Shown here piece by piece: positions 48,680 through 58,812 of a DNA stretch of 64,000 nucleotides. Source of the DNA: Acinetobacter variabilis (lineage in GTDB: Bacteria > Pseudomonadota > Gammaproteobacteria > Pseudomonadales > Moraxellaceae); contig NZ_KB850113.1 in assembly GCF_000369625.1 (NCBI RefSeq), positions 856,681-920,680 on the forward strand. Reading direction: 5' to 3'. Numbering within the stretch: the first letter of the stretch is position 1; each line of letters begins with the position of its first letter. A program made the translations under genes and the position numbers. The notes below the pieces were generated by a model that had not been told where the DNA came from, made no database searches, and saw only the letters and a program-made list of their open reading frames with translations.

Positions 48680-50380
48680 ATGAAAATGTCACGTCGTGCT
48701 TATGCCGAAATGTTTGGACCGACTGTAGGAGATCGTGTTCGTCTAGCTGATACTGAATTATTCATTGAAGTCGAACAGGATTTCACCACTTATGGTGAAG
48801 AAGTTAAATTTGGTGGCGGCAAGGTCATTCGTGATGGTATGGGTCAATCACAACTTTTGTCATCCGAAGTAGCTGACACTGTCATTACAAATGCACTGAT
48901 TGTTGACTGGTGGGGTATTGTAAAGGCCGATGTGGGCTTAAAAAATGGCCGAATCTGGAAAATCGGTAAAGCCGGTAACCCGGATATCCAGCCAAATATT
49001 ACCATTCCATTGGGTGCTGCAACTGAAGTCATTGCTGGTGAAGGACAACTATTAACAGCTGGCGGAATTGATACCCATATTCACTGGATCTGCCCGCAGC
49101 AAGTTGAAACGGCACTGATGTCTGGCACAACCACGATGGTCGGTGGCGGTACGGGTCCGGCAGCTGGAACTTCTGCGACCACTGTAACTCCAGGACCTTG
49201 GCATATTGCCACTATGTTGCAAGCGATTGATGATTTACCGATGAATATTGGTTTATTGGGTAAAGGTAACTTGAGCCAGCCAGAGCCAATTGCAGAACAA
49301 ATTAAAGCTGGTGTAGTGGGTTTAAAATTGCATGAAGATTGGGGCTCGACACCAGCAGCGATTGATAACTGTCTGACTGTGGCCGACCAGTACGATGTGC
49401 AGGTCGCGATTCATACTGACACACTAAACGAAAGTGGCTTTCTGGAAGAAACTTTAGCAGCTTTTAAAAATCGAACCATTCATACTTACCATACCGAAGG
49501 TGCAGGTGGCGGACATGCTCCGGACATTTTAAAAGCCATTGGTCAACCGAATGTATTACCATCTTCAACCAATCCAACTCGTCCATATACCGTCAATACC
49601 ATCGATGAACATTTAGACATGTTGATGGTCTGTCACCATTTAGATCCAGCGATTGCAGAAGATGTGGCCTTTGCAGAAAGCCGTATCCGACGCGAAACCA
49701 TTGCTGCAGAAGATATATTGCAGGATATGGGTGCGATTGCCATGATGTCATCAGACTCTCAGGCGATGGGTCGTGTGGGTGAAGTAATTTTACGGACTTG
49801 GCAAACGGCGCATAAAATGAAAGTGCAACGTGGGCCTTTGGAAGGTGATACAGCCTATAAGGACAATAACCGGGTCAAACGTTATATCGCCAAATATACG
49901 ATTAATCCGGCCATTACTCATGGTTTGAGCCACGAAATTGGCTCTGTTGAAGAAGGTAAATTGGCTGATCTGGTATTGTGGAAACCTGCATTCTTTGGAG
50001 TCAAACCATCCATGATTATTAAGGGCGGGATGATTGCAGCAGCGCCGATGGGTGATATTAATGCGTCTATTCCAACGCCACAGCCTGTGCATTACCGTCC
50101 GATGTTTGGGGCTTATCCGCGTGGTGTACATAACACCTGTATTACGTTCTTGTCGAAAGTTGCAATTGAGAATGGCGTACATGAAAAATTAGGTCTGAAA
50201 AAGTTGATTTCACCATGTAAGGCGACGCGCCAGGTAACTAAACAGGATATGAAACATAATAGTTATTGCCCTGTGATGGAAGTGCACCCAGAAACTTATG
50301 AAGTTCGTGCAGATGGTGTGCATCTGATCTGTGAACCTGCGGAAGTGCTGCCAATGGCTCAACGTTATTTCTTGTTTTAA
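48680..50380 (+). CDS. ureC: Urease alpha subunit (catalytic)
   Basis: This 566-aa enzyme hydrolyses urea to ammonia and carbon dioxide. Nickel ligands and catalytic residues visible are the HIH in [14 protein letters not shown], carbamylated Lys in [21 protein letters not shown], the active-site flap VCHHLDP, and [10 protein letters not shown] with the Asp ligand. Length is standard. The ATG at 48680 (MKMSRR) and the one two codons on are both plausible. Intact active site implies function. Confidence 0.98.
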   Translation: MKMSRRAYAEMFGPTVGDRVRLADTELFIEVEQDFTTYGEEVKFGGGKVIRDGMGQSQLLSSEVADTVITNALIVDWWGIVKADVGLKNGRIWKIGKAGNPDIQPNITIPLGAATEVIAGEGQLLTAGGIDTHIHWICPQQVETALMSGTTTMVGGGTGPAAGTSATTVTPGPWHIATMLQAIDDLPMNIGLLGKGNLSQPEPIAEQIKAGVVGLKLHEDWGSTPAAIDNCLTVADQYDVQVAIHTDTLNESGFLEETLAAFKNRTIHTYHTEGAGGGHAPDILKAIGQPNVLPSSTNPTRPYTVNTIDEHLDMLMVCHHLDPAIAEDVAFAESRIRRETIAAEDILQDMGAIAMMSSDSQAMGRVGEVILRTWQTAHKMKVQRGPLEGDTAYKDNNRVKRYIAKYTINPAITHGLSHEIGSVEEGKLADLVLWKPAFFGVKPSMIIKGGMIAAAPMGDINASIPTPQPVHYRPMFGAYPRGVHNTCITFLSKVAIENGVHEKLGLKKLISPCKATRQVTKQDMKHNSYCPVMEVHPETYEVRADGVHLICEPAEVLPMAQRYFLF

Positions 50381-50432
50381 ATGAATAAATAGATCAAGAT
50401 GTCATCTTTACTACTATATCATGAGGGTGAAG

Positions 50433-51554
50433 ATGACTTTTAAATTCGAAAGTCAGGAATTTAAGTCCACCTTTGAACAGGTCGAATTAATTGCAAAGAA
50501 GATAATAGAAACTGAAAATAATTCTAATGAAATTGTAAATATAGCTATCCACTTTTTGTCTGCTGCGCAGGTATTAAATATAAATACTGATCTTAGTGAA
50601 TTCGATAAAATAATTGAATATAGTAGAAAACAACCAGTATCAAATTTCGTATCAGAAATTGGTAAAGCGCTTAAGGTTTATAAAGACACTAAGCAAGATA
50701 GCGATCTCCTTTATCTATTTGAACTGAGTTTGAATCTCATCAATATTTATTTTTCTGAGCTTACATTTATCTTAGGCGGAGTAAATGGTTCTATATCCAT
50801 AGAAGTATCTAGCGTTAGCACCTTTGTAAGTGAAAAATATTTAAAACATCCCAAATTCGGTAGATATGTAAAATTTGCGGAAAGAGAGTTACCATTTCAA
50901 ATTTTTAAAGAGTTATTTCATTCAAGTAAAATTAAAAATTTAACTGAATTAAATAGCAATTTAAAACAAGCAAGTGAGTTGTTAGAAAAATGGGAAAAGT
51001 CATTTGAAATTAAGAAAAATACAGTTTTTCAATTGGAGCAAAAATTAGCAGAAACTAAATTAACATATGACTTTTTAGGTTTAAATAAAGGATTTCAGCA
51101 GCTTTACGAACAAAAAAAGGATGAATTAAAAGCAGCAAAAAATACATACGGATTCGTTGCAACAGCAATGTTCACAATCCCTTTTGCTGAGTTTGTAGCC
51201 CTGGTTGCAGCTTTCTTCTATTTTGATGGAAAAATACCTTCTAATATGTGGTTAGTTTCAATTCCATTTATTACTCTGATTTTAATAACTTTATATTTAC
51301 TAAAAATCTCTCTTCAGGATAAACGTGCTATTCAATCTCAAATGATGCAACTTGAACTCCGTATGGCGTTATGCCAGTTTATTCATAATTATGCTGAGGA
51401 TTCAGAGACATTACATAAGAAAAATTCAGTAGGTTTTGAAAAATTTGAGAATATTATTTTTTCTCCACTTGTCTCATCTGACGATAAGATTCCAACTACA
51501 TTTGATGGTATGGAACAGTTGGCAAAACTAATAGGTGAATTTAGAAGAAATTAA
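50433..51554 (+). CDS. Coiled-coil membrane protein of unknown function
   Basis: The product is 373 aa. The first 210 residues are helical and Lys/Asn-rich, with a coiled coil at about 175-235. Two membrane helices follow (about 240-262 and 272-292). A soluble C-terminal tail of about 80 residues ends the protein. The gene is richer in A/T than ureC and puuE on either side, suggesting acquisition. ATG 50433 follows GAGGGTG. Unknown; possibly an envelope sensor or defence-type effector. Confidence 0.6.
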   Translation: MTFKFESQEFKSTFEQVELIAKKIIETENNSNEIVNIAIHFLSAAQVLNINTDLSEFDKIIEYSRKQPVSNFVSEIGKALKVYKDTKQDSDLLYLFELSLNLINIYFSELTFILGGVNGSISIEVSSVSTFVSEKYLKHPKFGRYVKFAERELPFQIFKELFHSSKIKNLTELNSNLKQASELLEKWEKSFEIKKNTVFQLEQKLAETKLTYDFLGLNKGFQQLYEQKKDELKAAKNTYGFVATAMFTIPFAEFVALVAAFFYFDGKIPSNMWLVSIPFITLILITLYLLKISLQDKRAIQSQMMQLELRMALCQFIHNYAEDSETLHKKNSVGFEKFENIIFSPLVSSDDKIPTTFDGMEQLAKLIGEFRRN

Positions 51555-51632
51555 ATGATCCTTTTTGGCGCATAAATTGCTTGTCACGCTTATTCAATTT
51601 TACTGTTTGATATAACACATCAGGGATTAAAC

Positions 51633-52598
51633 GTGACCAGTACCTATCTACGCGGACAAGAACTCATAGATCAAATTCGAAACCAGCCTTATTCACGTGA
51701 CTTGATTGGCTATCATGGTGATGTACCTAAAGTAGAATGGCCCAATCAGGCCCGTGTCGCAGTTCAGTTTGTACTGAATTATGAAGAAGGTGGTGAAAAC
51801 CACGTAGAACACGGTGATGCCGGTTCAGAACAGTTTCTATCTGACATTATTGGCGCAGCCAGCTTTCCAGACAAACACATGTCGATGGATTCTATGTATG
51901 AATATGGCTCACGTGCAGGTTTCTGGCGTATTCATAACGAGTTTAAAAAGCTTAATCTGCCGATGACCATATTCGGGGTTGGTATGGCTTTAATCCGTAA
52001 TCCTTATATAGTCGAAGCGATTAAAGAAGCCAATTATGATGTAGTTTCACATGGCCAGCGCTGGGTGCATTATCAGGACATGCCAATTGAACTTGAACGC
52101 CAGTATATGGATCAGGCGATTAGCGTACTAGAAACCCTGTTCGGCAAAGCACCGATTGGCTGGTATACCGGTCGGGATAGTCCAAATACCCGTCAATTAC
52201 TGGCTGAATTTCCTCAGATTCAATACGACTGCGACAACTACGGAGATGACTTGCCATTTTGGAGCACATTGACCAATCAGGCAGGTGAAACACGCCCTCA
52301 TTTGATCATCCCCTATACTTTAGAAAGCAATGATATGAAATTTAGTTCACCGGGCGGCTTTAATAGCGGGGAACAATTCTATCAATATTTAAAAGATGCC
52401 TTTGATGTACTCTATGCTGAAGGTGAAACTGAACCAAAAATGCTATCGATCGGGATGCATTGTCGTATTTTAGGGCGGCCGGGACGCTTTAAAGCCCTAC
52501 AAAAGTTCCTCGATTATATTCAAGGTTATGAAAAAGTCTGGATTTGCCGACGGGGCGATATAGCAGCACATTGGTATAAATATCACGCACCAAAATGA
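51633..52598 (+). CDS. puuE: Allantoinase, PuuE type
   Basis: This 321-aa enzyme is of the polysaccharide-deacetylase fold, not the amidohydrolase-type AllB. Marks are YSRDLIGYHGDVPKVEWPN, FVLNYEEGGENHVEHGD, EYGSRAGFWRI, VSHGQRWVHYQ and GWYTGRDSPNTR. It opens the allantoin ring to allantoate without a metal requirement, as reported for PuuE. Start GTG 51633. Followed by a terminator at 52611-52639. Confidence 0.95.
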   Translation: MTSTYLRGQELIDQIRNQPYSRDLIGYHGDVPKVEWPNQARVAVQFVLNYEEGGENHVEHGDAGSEQFLSDIIGAASFPDKHMSMDSMYEYGSRAGFWRIHNEFKKLNLPMTIFGVGMALIRNPYIVEAIKEANYDVVSHGQRWVHYQDMPIELERQYMDQAISVLETLFGKAPIGWYTGRDSPNTRQLLAEFPQIQYDCDNYGDDLPFWSTLTNQAGETRPHLIIPYTLESNDMKFSSPGGFNSGEQFYQYLKDAFDVLYAEGETEPKMLSIGMHCRILGRPGRFKALQKFLDYIQGYEKVWICRRGDIAAHWYKYHAPK

Positions 52599-52610
52599 GA
52601 AAAATATATT

Positions 52611-52639
52611 AAAAAAGAGAACCTTGAGTTCTCTTTTTT
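52611..52639 (+). terminator. Terminator after puuE
   Basis: AAAAAAGAGAAC/GTTCTCTTTTTT stem; 12 bp. Confidence 0.9.
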
Positions 52640-52739
52640 GCTTTATAGATCATATAAAAACACAAGATTAAGAAGATTTGGCACTGATATTGCAAAACTT
52701 GTACTGAACAAAAAATGAATATCATCAGGCGATTTAATA

Positions 52740-53243
52740 GTGCAACTCGTTGAATTTAATCAGGCATCTCCAGAAGAGGCCATTACCTTTTTAAAGCACT
52801 GTGTGCAAATACCGAGCTGGTCGACCCAGATTGAAGCAAAGCGTCCTTATGCAGCTGTTGAAGATGTATTGAATATAGCCAGACAACAGGCTGCAACTTG
52901 GACCTGGGACGAAATCAAAGCAGCTTTGGATAATCATCCACGTATTGGCGAAAAAAAGGCACAGGCTGAATTAAGCGAAGTTGAAAAAAACTTTTCCAAT
53001 CGTGAACAGGCTGCGATAACTCAGGACGAAGCAACTCAGCAAGCTTTGCTAGAAGGCAATATCGCCTATGAACAAAAATACGGTTATATCTTCCTGATTA
53101 AAGCGGCTGGTCTAAATAGCCAAGAAGTGCTGAATGCCTTGAAAGATCGTTTAGCTAATGATCCGGAAACTGAAAAAGGTATTGTTCATACGCAACTGGC
53201 GGAAATCGCTTTATTAAGACTGTCACAGGAGCTGCAAGCATGA
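52740..53243 (+). CDS. uraD: OHCU decarboxylase
   Basis: This 167-aa all-helical enzyme converts 2-oxo-4-hydroxy-4-carboxy-5-ureidoimidazoline to S-allantoin. Marks are CVQIPSWSTQIEAKRPY, the catalytic-His region NHPRIGEKKA (His near residue 65), YEQKYGYIFLIKAAG and the Arg-rich end. Start GTG 52740. The stop overlaps uraH by 4 nt, so the two sequential enzymes are coupled. Confidence 0.95.
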   Translation: MQLVEFNQASPEEAITFLKHCVQIPSWSTQIEAKRPYAAVEDVLNIARQQAATWTWDEIKAALDNHPRIGEKKAQAELSEVEKNFSNREQAAITQDEATQQALLEGNIAYEQKYGYIFLIKAAGLNSQEVLNALKDRLANDPETEKGIVHTQLAEIALLRLSQELQA

Positions 53244-53560
53244 TCAGCACTCATATCTTAGATACGCATCTCGGCAAACCTGCAGCACATGTTTTAATCA
53301 AACTCTTTGATGAAGAAGGTGAATTACTCGGAAAAGCATTTACCAATGCAGATGGTCGAGTCACAGATTTTGGTTTAACCGAATTTGAGGAAGGTAAATA
53401 CAGTCTTGAATTTGCTACTTCTGATTATTTTGAAGGCTTAGGTCTAGAAACTTTCTTTCCTAAAGCAGTCATTCATTTTCAGGTGAAAGATGCCTCTCAG
53501 CACTTTCATATTCCTTTACTGATCAGCCCATTCGCGTACTCCACATATCGCGGAAGCTGA
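53240..53560 (+). CDS. uraH: 5-hydroxyisourate hydrolase
   Basis: This 106-aa transthyretin-like enzyme hydrolyses 5-hydroxyisourate to OHCU. Marks are STHILDTHLGKPAAHV with the catalytic His near its start, TNADGRVTDF, and the C-terminal YRGS tetrapeptide diagnostic of HiuH rather than transthyretin. Confidence 0.96.
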   Translation: MISTHILDTHLGKPAAHVLIKLFDEEGELLGKAFTNADGRVTDFGLTEFEEGKYSLEFATSDYFEGLGLETFFPKAVIHFQVKDASQHFHIPLLISPFAYSTYRGS

Positions 53561-53594
53561 TTTTTTTATTCAAGCTTTCAGGGAGAGAAAAAGA

Positions 53595-54950
53595 ATGACA
53601 GAACAAAGCACAAACATTTCACCAGAACATGAATATCTGGGCGCAGGCAAAAGTGCAGCCTATGGCTTGCAACATGTATTGACCATGTACGGTGGTATTA
53701 TCGCACCACCACTCATTGTGGGTACTGCCGCAGGTTTGGAAGCTACACAAATCGGTTTATTGATTGCGGCTGCATTGTTTGTTGGCGGTCTGGCTACGAT
53801 TTTACAAACCATTGGAGTGAAATATATCGGGGCTAAATTGCCACTGGTACAAGGGGTTTCCTTTGCGGGTGTGGCGACGATGGTGGCGATTGTAACTACA
53901 GGTGGCGGCTTATCAGCTGTTTATGGTGCAGTTATCATAGCTTCATTAATTGGTTTCTTCCTTGCGCCTTATTTTTCTAGAATTATCCGTTTTTTCCCGC
54001 CAGTCGTGACCGGCTGTGTGATCACGATTATCGGTTTATCACTTTTACCCGTAGCCGTTCGCTGGATGATGGGGGGCAATAAAAATGCACCTGAATGGGG
54101 AAGTGTAGAAAATATCAGTTTGGCCGTGATGACCTTGGCCATTGTGATCTGTCTAAACTTGAGTAGAAATGCCTCGATTCGTCGCCTGTCTATTTTATTG
54201 GCGATCGTATTGGGTTCAATGCTGGCTTATCTGTTTGGTTTTGGCGATTTTAGTAAAGTCGGCAATGGTGCATGGATACAATTTCCGAGTTTCTTTGCTT
54301 TCGGCATGCCAACTTTTGAACTCAGTGCAATCATTTCCATGCTGATCGTGACGCTGGTGATTATGACTGAAACAACAGCTGATATTATTGCTGTGGGTGA
54401 AATTGTTGGAACCAAAGTAGATTCAGAACGTATTTCCAATGGTCTGCGTGCAGATATGTTCTCAAGTGCAGTTGCACCGATTTTTGGTTCATTCATGCAA
54501 AGTGCTTTTGCACAGAACGTCGGGCTGGTAGCCATTACCGGGATTAAAAGCCGTTTTGTGGTCGCTGCTGGCGGTATGATTTTAGTGGTTTTGGGATTAC
54601 TTCCAATTATGGGCCGACTAATCGCCGCAATTCCGGTTCCGGTACTTGGTGGTGCAGGATTGGTGCTATTTGGTACAGTGGCTGCAAGCGGCATCCGAAC
54701 TCTGGCAAAAATTGATTATAACGAGCAAAAGAATTTGATTATTGTTGCAACTTCAATTGCAGCCGGCATGATCCCGATTATTGACTATTCTTTCTATGCT
54801 AATTTTCCAAAATGGTTTCAAACCCTATTTCATTCTGGCATCAGTTCAACCTGTTTAATGGCGATCCTTTTAAACATTCTGTTTAATCATCTGCAAATGT
54901 TCAAGTCGAAAACAGAGGTTCCGGAAAAGATTGCAGAAACGCTGCATTAA
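53595..54950 (+). CDS. NCS2 purine permease, probable urate/xanthine transporter
   Basis: This 451-aa protein has 12-14 helices of the nucleobase:cation symporter-2 family. It has the QHVLTMYGGIIAPPLIVG start (about 27-44), LPLVQGVSFAGVA, and TETTADIIAVGEIVG in helix 8. QNVGLVAITGIKSRFVVA lies in the family signature position (about 303-320). Location with urate genes favours UacT/PucJ-type urate uptake. A terminator follows at 54970-54993. Confidence 0.9.
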   Translation: MTEQSTNISPEHEYLGAGKSAAYGLQHVLTMYGGIIAPPLIVGTAAGLEATQIGLLIAAALFVGGLATILQTIGVKYIGAKLPLVQGVSFAGVATMVAIVTTGGGLSAVYGAVIIASLIGFFLAPYFSRIIRFFPPVVTGCVITIIGLSLLPVAVRWMMGGNKNAPEWGSVENISLAVMTLAIVICLNLSRNASIRRLSILLAIVLGSMLAYLFGFGDFSKVGNGAWIQFPSFFAFGMPTFELSAIISMLIVTLVIMTETTADIIAVGEIVGTKVDSERISNGLRADMFSSAVAPIFGSFMQSAFAQNVGLVAITGIKSRFVVAAGGMILVVLGLLPIMGRLIAAIPVPVLGGAGLVLFGTVAASGIRTLAKIDYNEQKNLIIVATSIAAGMIPIIDYSFYANFPKWFQTLFHSGISSTCLMAILLNILFNHLQMFKSKTEVPEKIAETLH

Positions 54951-54969
54951 AGTATGATTTCCTCCATAT

Positions 54970-54993
54970 GCCCATGCCAGTCATGGGCTTTTT
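54970..54993 (+). terminator. Terminator after the NCS2 permease gene
   Basis: GCCCATG/CATGGGC stem followed by TTTTTT. Confidence 0.9.
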
Positions 54994-55071
54994 TATCAAA
55001 AATTAAAAAAGTTGGCTTTGTTCTTGCTTAATCCAGAATGAGATTTTTAATTCCATTGGGGAACCTTATTT

Positions 55072-55785
55072 ATGAAATTTACTCAAGTTGCTGCTGCAAC
55101 ATTACTTGCATGGGGTGCAGCATCTGCACAGGCAAAACCAGTCTGGCAGGATTTTAGCGTTACTGGGCTTTATGGGGAAAACTATGAAGTTGTAGATGAA
55201 AAACAGGCAACCCTAACTGTTGAATACGCTGCAAAAGTTAAATATGCAGATGTCTTCTTTTTCATTGACCGTATGCGTGGTTCTGACGATATTAAATCAA
55301 GCTATTTTGAATTTTCACCACGTTTAAGTCTGGGTGAAGTTTCAGGTCAAAAGCTGGCATTTGGTCCAGTGAAAGATGTTCTGGTAGCAACGACTTGGGA
55401 AGGTGGTGAAGGTTTTGATAACTTCCTGTACGGCGTAGGTTTCGACCTGGCTATTCCAAAATTCAATTATGCCAGCGTGAATCTTTATCGTGTAAATAAC
55501 GAAAATATGGAAGACGACTATCAGCTCACCTTGACCTATGGTGTGCCATTTAAATTGGGTACTGAAGAATTTCTTGTAGATGGCTTTCTGGACTGGTCAA
55601 CTGCTGAAGATGATCATGCGAGCGAGATGAACTGGACAACCCAGTGGAAATGGAATGTCGGCAAGCACATTTCTCCTGATACCAATTTATATCTCGGTAT
55701 TGAGCATTCAGTTTGGAATAACAAATACGGTATTCCGGATGCAGATGAAAATAACGTGAGTGCTTTAGTGAAATATCATTTCTAA
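55072..55785 (+). CDS. Tsx-like outer-membrane channel
   Basis: The product is 237 aa. Signal peptide of about 21 residues (cleavage after AQA), then alternating beta strands with aromatic girdles. FFFIDRMRG and FEFSPRLSLG are shared with the Tsx nucleoside-channel family. It ends in VKYHF, the terminal-Phe outer-membrane signal. It probably admits nucleosides or purine products for the pathway encoded around it. Confidence 0.85.
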   Translation: MKFTQVAAATLLAWGAASAQAKPVWQDFSVTGLYGENYEVVDEKQATLTVEYAAKVKYADVFFFIDRMRGSDDIKSSYFEFSPRLSLGEVSGQKLAFGPVKDVLVATTWEGGEGFDNFLYGVGFDLAIPKFNYASVNLYRVNNENMEDDYQLTLTYGVPFKLGTEEFLVDGFLDWSTAEDDHASEMNWTTQWKWNVGKHISPDTNLYLGIEHSVWNNKYGIPDADENNVSALVKYHF

Positions 55786-55804
55786 ATACAACAAATAAGA
55801 AATT

Positions 55805-55832
55805 TAAAAAGCCCTTATTGATAAGGGCTTTT
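55805..55832. terminator. Bidirectional terminator between tsx-like gene and allA
   Basis: AAAAAGCCCTTA-TTGA-TAAGGGCTTTTT between convergent genes. Confidence 0.9.
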
Positions 55833-55842
55833 TTTAATGGGC

Positions 55843-56340
55843 TTAATTTTCGATAAAAATCTTTTCAGGAAAAGTATAAACATCACAGTTTGGACCAGTA
55901 CCGATGCGATCGATTACCACGAAATCACTTGGAGCTTCAAAGGTCAGCAAAGGATGATGCCAGGTACTGGCACGGTAATTTACACTTTGTGTACCATTAC
56001 TGATAAAAGCCTGAATTTGACTGAGATCAGGTTTTTCATGATCCAGATTAGGTGCAACCACAATTAAAAATTTCTGGCCCTGCATCGGGATAAATGCTTG
56101 TGAACCGACAGGATGACGTTCCAGCATTTCGATTGCAAAGGGAATGGCTGTAGTCTGAATATTTCTAAAAATACTTAGACCAACTTTTGCATCTGTTTCA
56201 GCAACCGCCAGAGCATGATAACGCTCAGTCTGCTGATCATTAATATGGAAGAAATCATTGCCTTCACAAGCAATGACCTCGCCATAAGGCAAGAAACTTT
56301 CAGCAGTTAAGGGCTGTATTTTTATGCTTTGTATGCTCAT
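55843..56340 (-). CDS. allA: Ureidoglycolate lyase
   Basis: This 165-aa cupin-fold enzyme splits ureidoglycolate to glyoxylate and urea. Marks are LTAESFLPYGEVI, ERHPVGSQAFIPM, FLIVVAP and NYRASTWHHPL near residue 120 with the metal His pair. The released urea feeds the urease encoded upstream. It is 12 nt after alc, in the same operon. Confidence 0.95.
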   Translation of the reverse strand: MSIQSIKIQPLTAESFLPYGEVIACEGNDFFHINDQQTERYHALAVAETDAKVGLSIFRNIQTTAIPFAIEMLERHPVGSQAFIPMQGQKFLIVVAPNLDHEKPDLSQIQAFISNGTQSVNYRASTWHHPLLTFEAPSDFVVIDRIGTGPNCDVYTFPEKIFIEN

Positions 56341-56352
56341 AGATATAATTAC

Positions 56353-57357
56353 TCAGGCAACTTTTCCCCACAGTCGAATCCGGCTAATGCCACCATCCGG
56401 AATCATGTTCACCCGAATATGGGAAATCTTTTCCTGTTTTAAGATTTCTTCAACAAAGCTATGAATATGATCCATCTGCATATCTTGTGCTTCAAGCAGG
56501 AATGGCCAGAACATACTTTGCGGAATTAACTGCTGATCAGTCGCATCTTCAATATAAATCGCTTGAATAGAAACTTGTGCAGGGAAGTTGCCTTTAAAAT
56601 GCGCAGTATCAATCTCAATTTTTTCAATCTGGCCACTTTGACCCAGAGCCAAGATACACCAGTCAAAACCGGGTGCACGACGGCGCTTGGTTTCCCAGCC
56701 ATCACCCATATTGATGCCACGCCCCGGATTAATCAGATTACGTGGATGACCAAAGTGTGCATCACTATAGGCAATGACACGACCGCCATTTTCCAGAGCG
56801 ATCAGATCAATCACCTGATTGCTGTCCTGAACCTGAATTTTTACTTCACCATAGACTTTAAAGCGAGCTACACCCCCGTCAGGGAAAATATTTAGACGTA
56901 CATGCGTAAAGACTTCGTCTGAAGCAACATTGAAAATATGATGCTGGCTTGGACCTAATATACTGTTTGGTAAAATTGAGTGCCAGGTTGCAGTGCTTAA
57001 GTCACCATTTGGTGCATAGCAGGCTTCAACTGCAGCAGAAGCCGGGTAGTTACCGGTAAAGAACGTGGTATCAATATCTAGTGCTTTAATGGCCCCAGCC
57101 ACACCTAGTTTGACAATGGCCCAGTCATAGCCGGCATGACGCTTGCGGCGGGTTTCCCAGCCGTCCATCCATTTACCATGATCATCAAATTTATCTTCAA
57201 CAAAAATTGGTGCATCAAATTGCAACATTCGTTTTGCTTCAGCAAAAAAATCATCTGAACATTCAAGAATTTCTGCACCAATCCGGTTATCAGCCAGGTT
57301 GGTAAGCTGCTGGATATGCGCAGGGATCTCGAAAATGGGTGCAAATAATGTTGCCAT
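56353..57357 (-). CDS. alc: Allantoicase
   Basis: The 334-aa enzyme consists of two repeated beta-jelly-roll halves, each with a D-(G/D)GWET(R/K)R(R/K) motif: WMDGWETRRKRHAGYDWAIVKLG split near residue 66, and NMGDGWETKRRRAPGFDWCIL near 225. It hydrolyses allantoate to ureidoglycolate and urea. Divergent from hpxO across a 213-nt region. Confidence 0.96.
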   Translation of the reverse strand: MATLFAPIFEIPAHIQQLTNLADNRIGAEILECSDDFFAEAKRMLQFDAPIFVEDKFDDHGKWMDGWETRRKRHAGYDWAIVKLGVAGAIKALDIDTTFFTGNYPASAAVEACYAPNGDLSTATWHSILPNSILGPSQHHIFNVASDEVFTHVRLNIFPDGGVARFKVYGEVKIQVQDSNQVIDLIALENGGRVIAYSDAHFGHPRNLINPGRGINMGDGWETKRRRAPGFDWCILALGQSGQIEKIEIDTAHFKGNFPAQVSIQAIYIEDATDQQLIPQSMFWPFLLEAQDMQMDHIHSFVEEILKQEKISHIRVNMIPDGGISRIRLWGKVA

Positions 57358-57570
57358 AACTATGTTCCATTCAAATTATGTTTAACGTGAATCTAATTTT
57401 TTATAAAAGTCTGTAATTCTGCTGAAAGACCTTATAAAAACAGGTTTTTAATGAATAGATGAATGCACGGCTTGTGCCAACTTTTGAGAAAAATCAGTGC
57501 ATTATTTTCGAAATGGCACGCTTTTAGCTACACAGGGAGGAAGAAACACAATTTTGAGAGGAGCATATAG
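57358..57570. promoter_or_regulatory. Divergent promoter region alc/hpxO
   Basis: Separates the leftward alc-allA operon from hpxO. It likely carries both promoters and a shared operator. No single motif stands out. Confidence 0.4.
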
Positions 57571-58728
57571 ATGGAGATTACAATTATTGGTGCAGGGATG
57601 GGGGGATTGACCACAGGAATTGCACTAAAAAAGTTTGGGCATAAAGTCACCATCTATGAACAGGCAGAAAAGATTTTACCGGTGGGCGCGGCAATCTCAC
57701 TTTGGTCAAATGGGGTAAAATGTTTGAATTATCTGGGCTTAACTGAGCAGGTGGCCAAGCTCGGTGGTCAGATGGATCAGCTGGCCTATATTGATGGCTT
57801 GACGGGCGACACCATGACCCAGTTTAGTTTATTGCCGTTAATTGAAGAAGTGGGACAACGTCCATATCCGGTGGCACGTGCAGATTTACAGAACATGTTG
57901 ATGGACGAGTTTGGCCGTGAAGATATTCAGCTGGGCAAGAAGATGGTTGAGCTGCAAGAACAGAAAGACGGTGTTCTGGTTAAATTTTCGGATGGAACAG
58001 AAATTAAAACAGACCTACTGATTGGTGCAGATGGAACCCATTCCATTACCCGTGCCTATGTACTGGGCGAACAGGTTTCTCGTCGCTATGCCGGTTATGT
58101 CAACTGGAATGGTCTGGTAGAAATTTCAGAAAAGCTTACTCCGGCAGATCAATGGACCACATTTGTCGGACAAGGTAAGCGCGTTTCGCTGATGCCTGTG
58201 GCAGACGGAAAATTCTATTTCTTCTTTGATGTACCGTTGCCGGTCGGTTTAGAGAATAATCGGGCAGAATATAAAACCTTATTGAAACAGTATTTTGAAG
58301 GTTGGTGTGCGCCGGTTCAGCATCTGATTGACGCGCTGGATGAACAGAAAACCAATCGGGTTGAAATTCATGATATTGAACCGTTTGCCCAGTTCTATAA
58401 AGGTCGTGTTGTAATTGTTGGTGATGCCGCACATAGCACCACACCGGATATTGGTCAGGGTGGTTGCCAGGCCATGGAAGATGCAATCTATCTGGCTCGT
58501 TCTTTACAGATTAATACGCTGGGTCTGGAAGATGCCTTGAAACGCTATCAGAACAAACGCAATGAGCGTGCCAATGAGCTGGTCTTGCGTGCACGTAAAC
58601 GCTGTGATGTGACACATATGAAAGATGAAGCCGTGACCAAAGAATGGTATGAAGAACTGCGTAAAGAGCAGGGACCGCATATCATGAAAGGGATTATCAG
58701 CAATATTATTGGCAATCCTTTAGATTAA
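57571..58728 (+). CDS. hpxO: FAD-dependent urate hydroxylase
   Basis: This 385-aa flavin monooxygenase oxidises urate to 5-hydroxyisourate with NADH and oxygen. FAD-binding marks are [11 protein letters not shown] (6-16), [11 protein letters not shown] (about 149-159), and [22 protein letters not shown] (read as two parts, about 286-307). [19 protein letters not shown] is typical of HpxO. It replaces uricase in this pathway. Terminator at 58750-58779. Confidence 0.94.
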   Translation: MEITIIGAGMGGLTTGIALKKFGHKVTIYEQAEKILPVGAAISLWSNGVKCLNYLGLTEQVAKLGGQMDQLAYIDGLTGDTMTQFSLLPLIEEVGQRPYPVARADLQNMLMDEFGREDIQLGKKMVELQEQKDGVLVKFSDGTEIKTDLLIGADGTHSITRAYVLGEQVSRRYAGYVNWNGLVEISEKLTPADQWTTFVGQGKRVSLMPVADGKFYFFFDVPLPVGLENNRAEYKTLLKQYFEGWCAPVQHLIDALDEQKTNRVEIHDIEPFAQFYKGRVVIVGDAAHSTTPDIGQGGCQAMEDAIYLARSLQINTLGLEDALKRYQNKRNERANELVLRARKRCDVTHMKDEAVTKEWYEELRKEQGPHIMKGIISNIIGNPLD

Positions 58729-58749
58729 TTCTGCGTTTAATCTCTTGGC

Positions 58750-58779
58750 AAAAAGTCCTTCATATCGAAGGGCTTTTTA
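58750..58779. terminator. Terminator between hpxO and the broken deaminase gene
   Basis: AAAAGTCCTTC/GAAGGGCTTTTT, usable from both sides. Confidence 0.85.
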
Positions 58780-58812
58780 TATTTAAATAACAGGAATTCG
58801 CTAATAGATTTT

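Noticed and set aside
54227..54694. 155-codon minus-strand ORF
   Set aside because: Antisense to the well-supported NCS2 permease; its composition mirrors the membrane helices.
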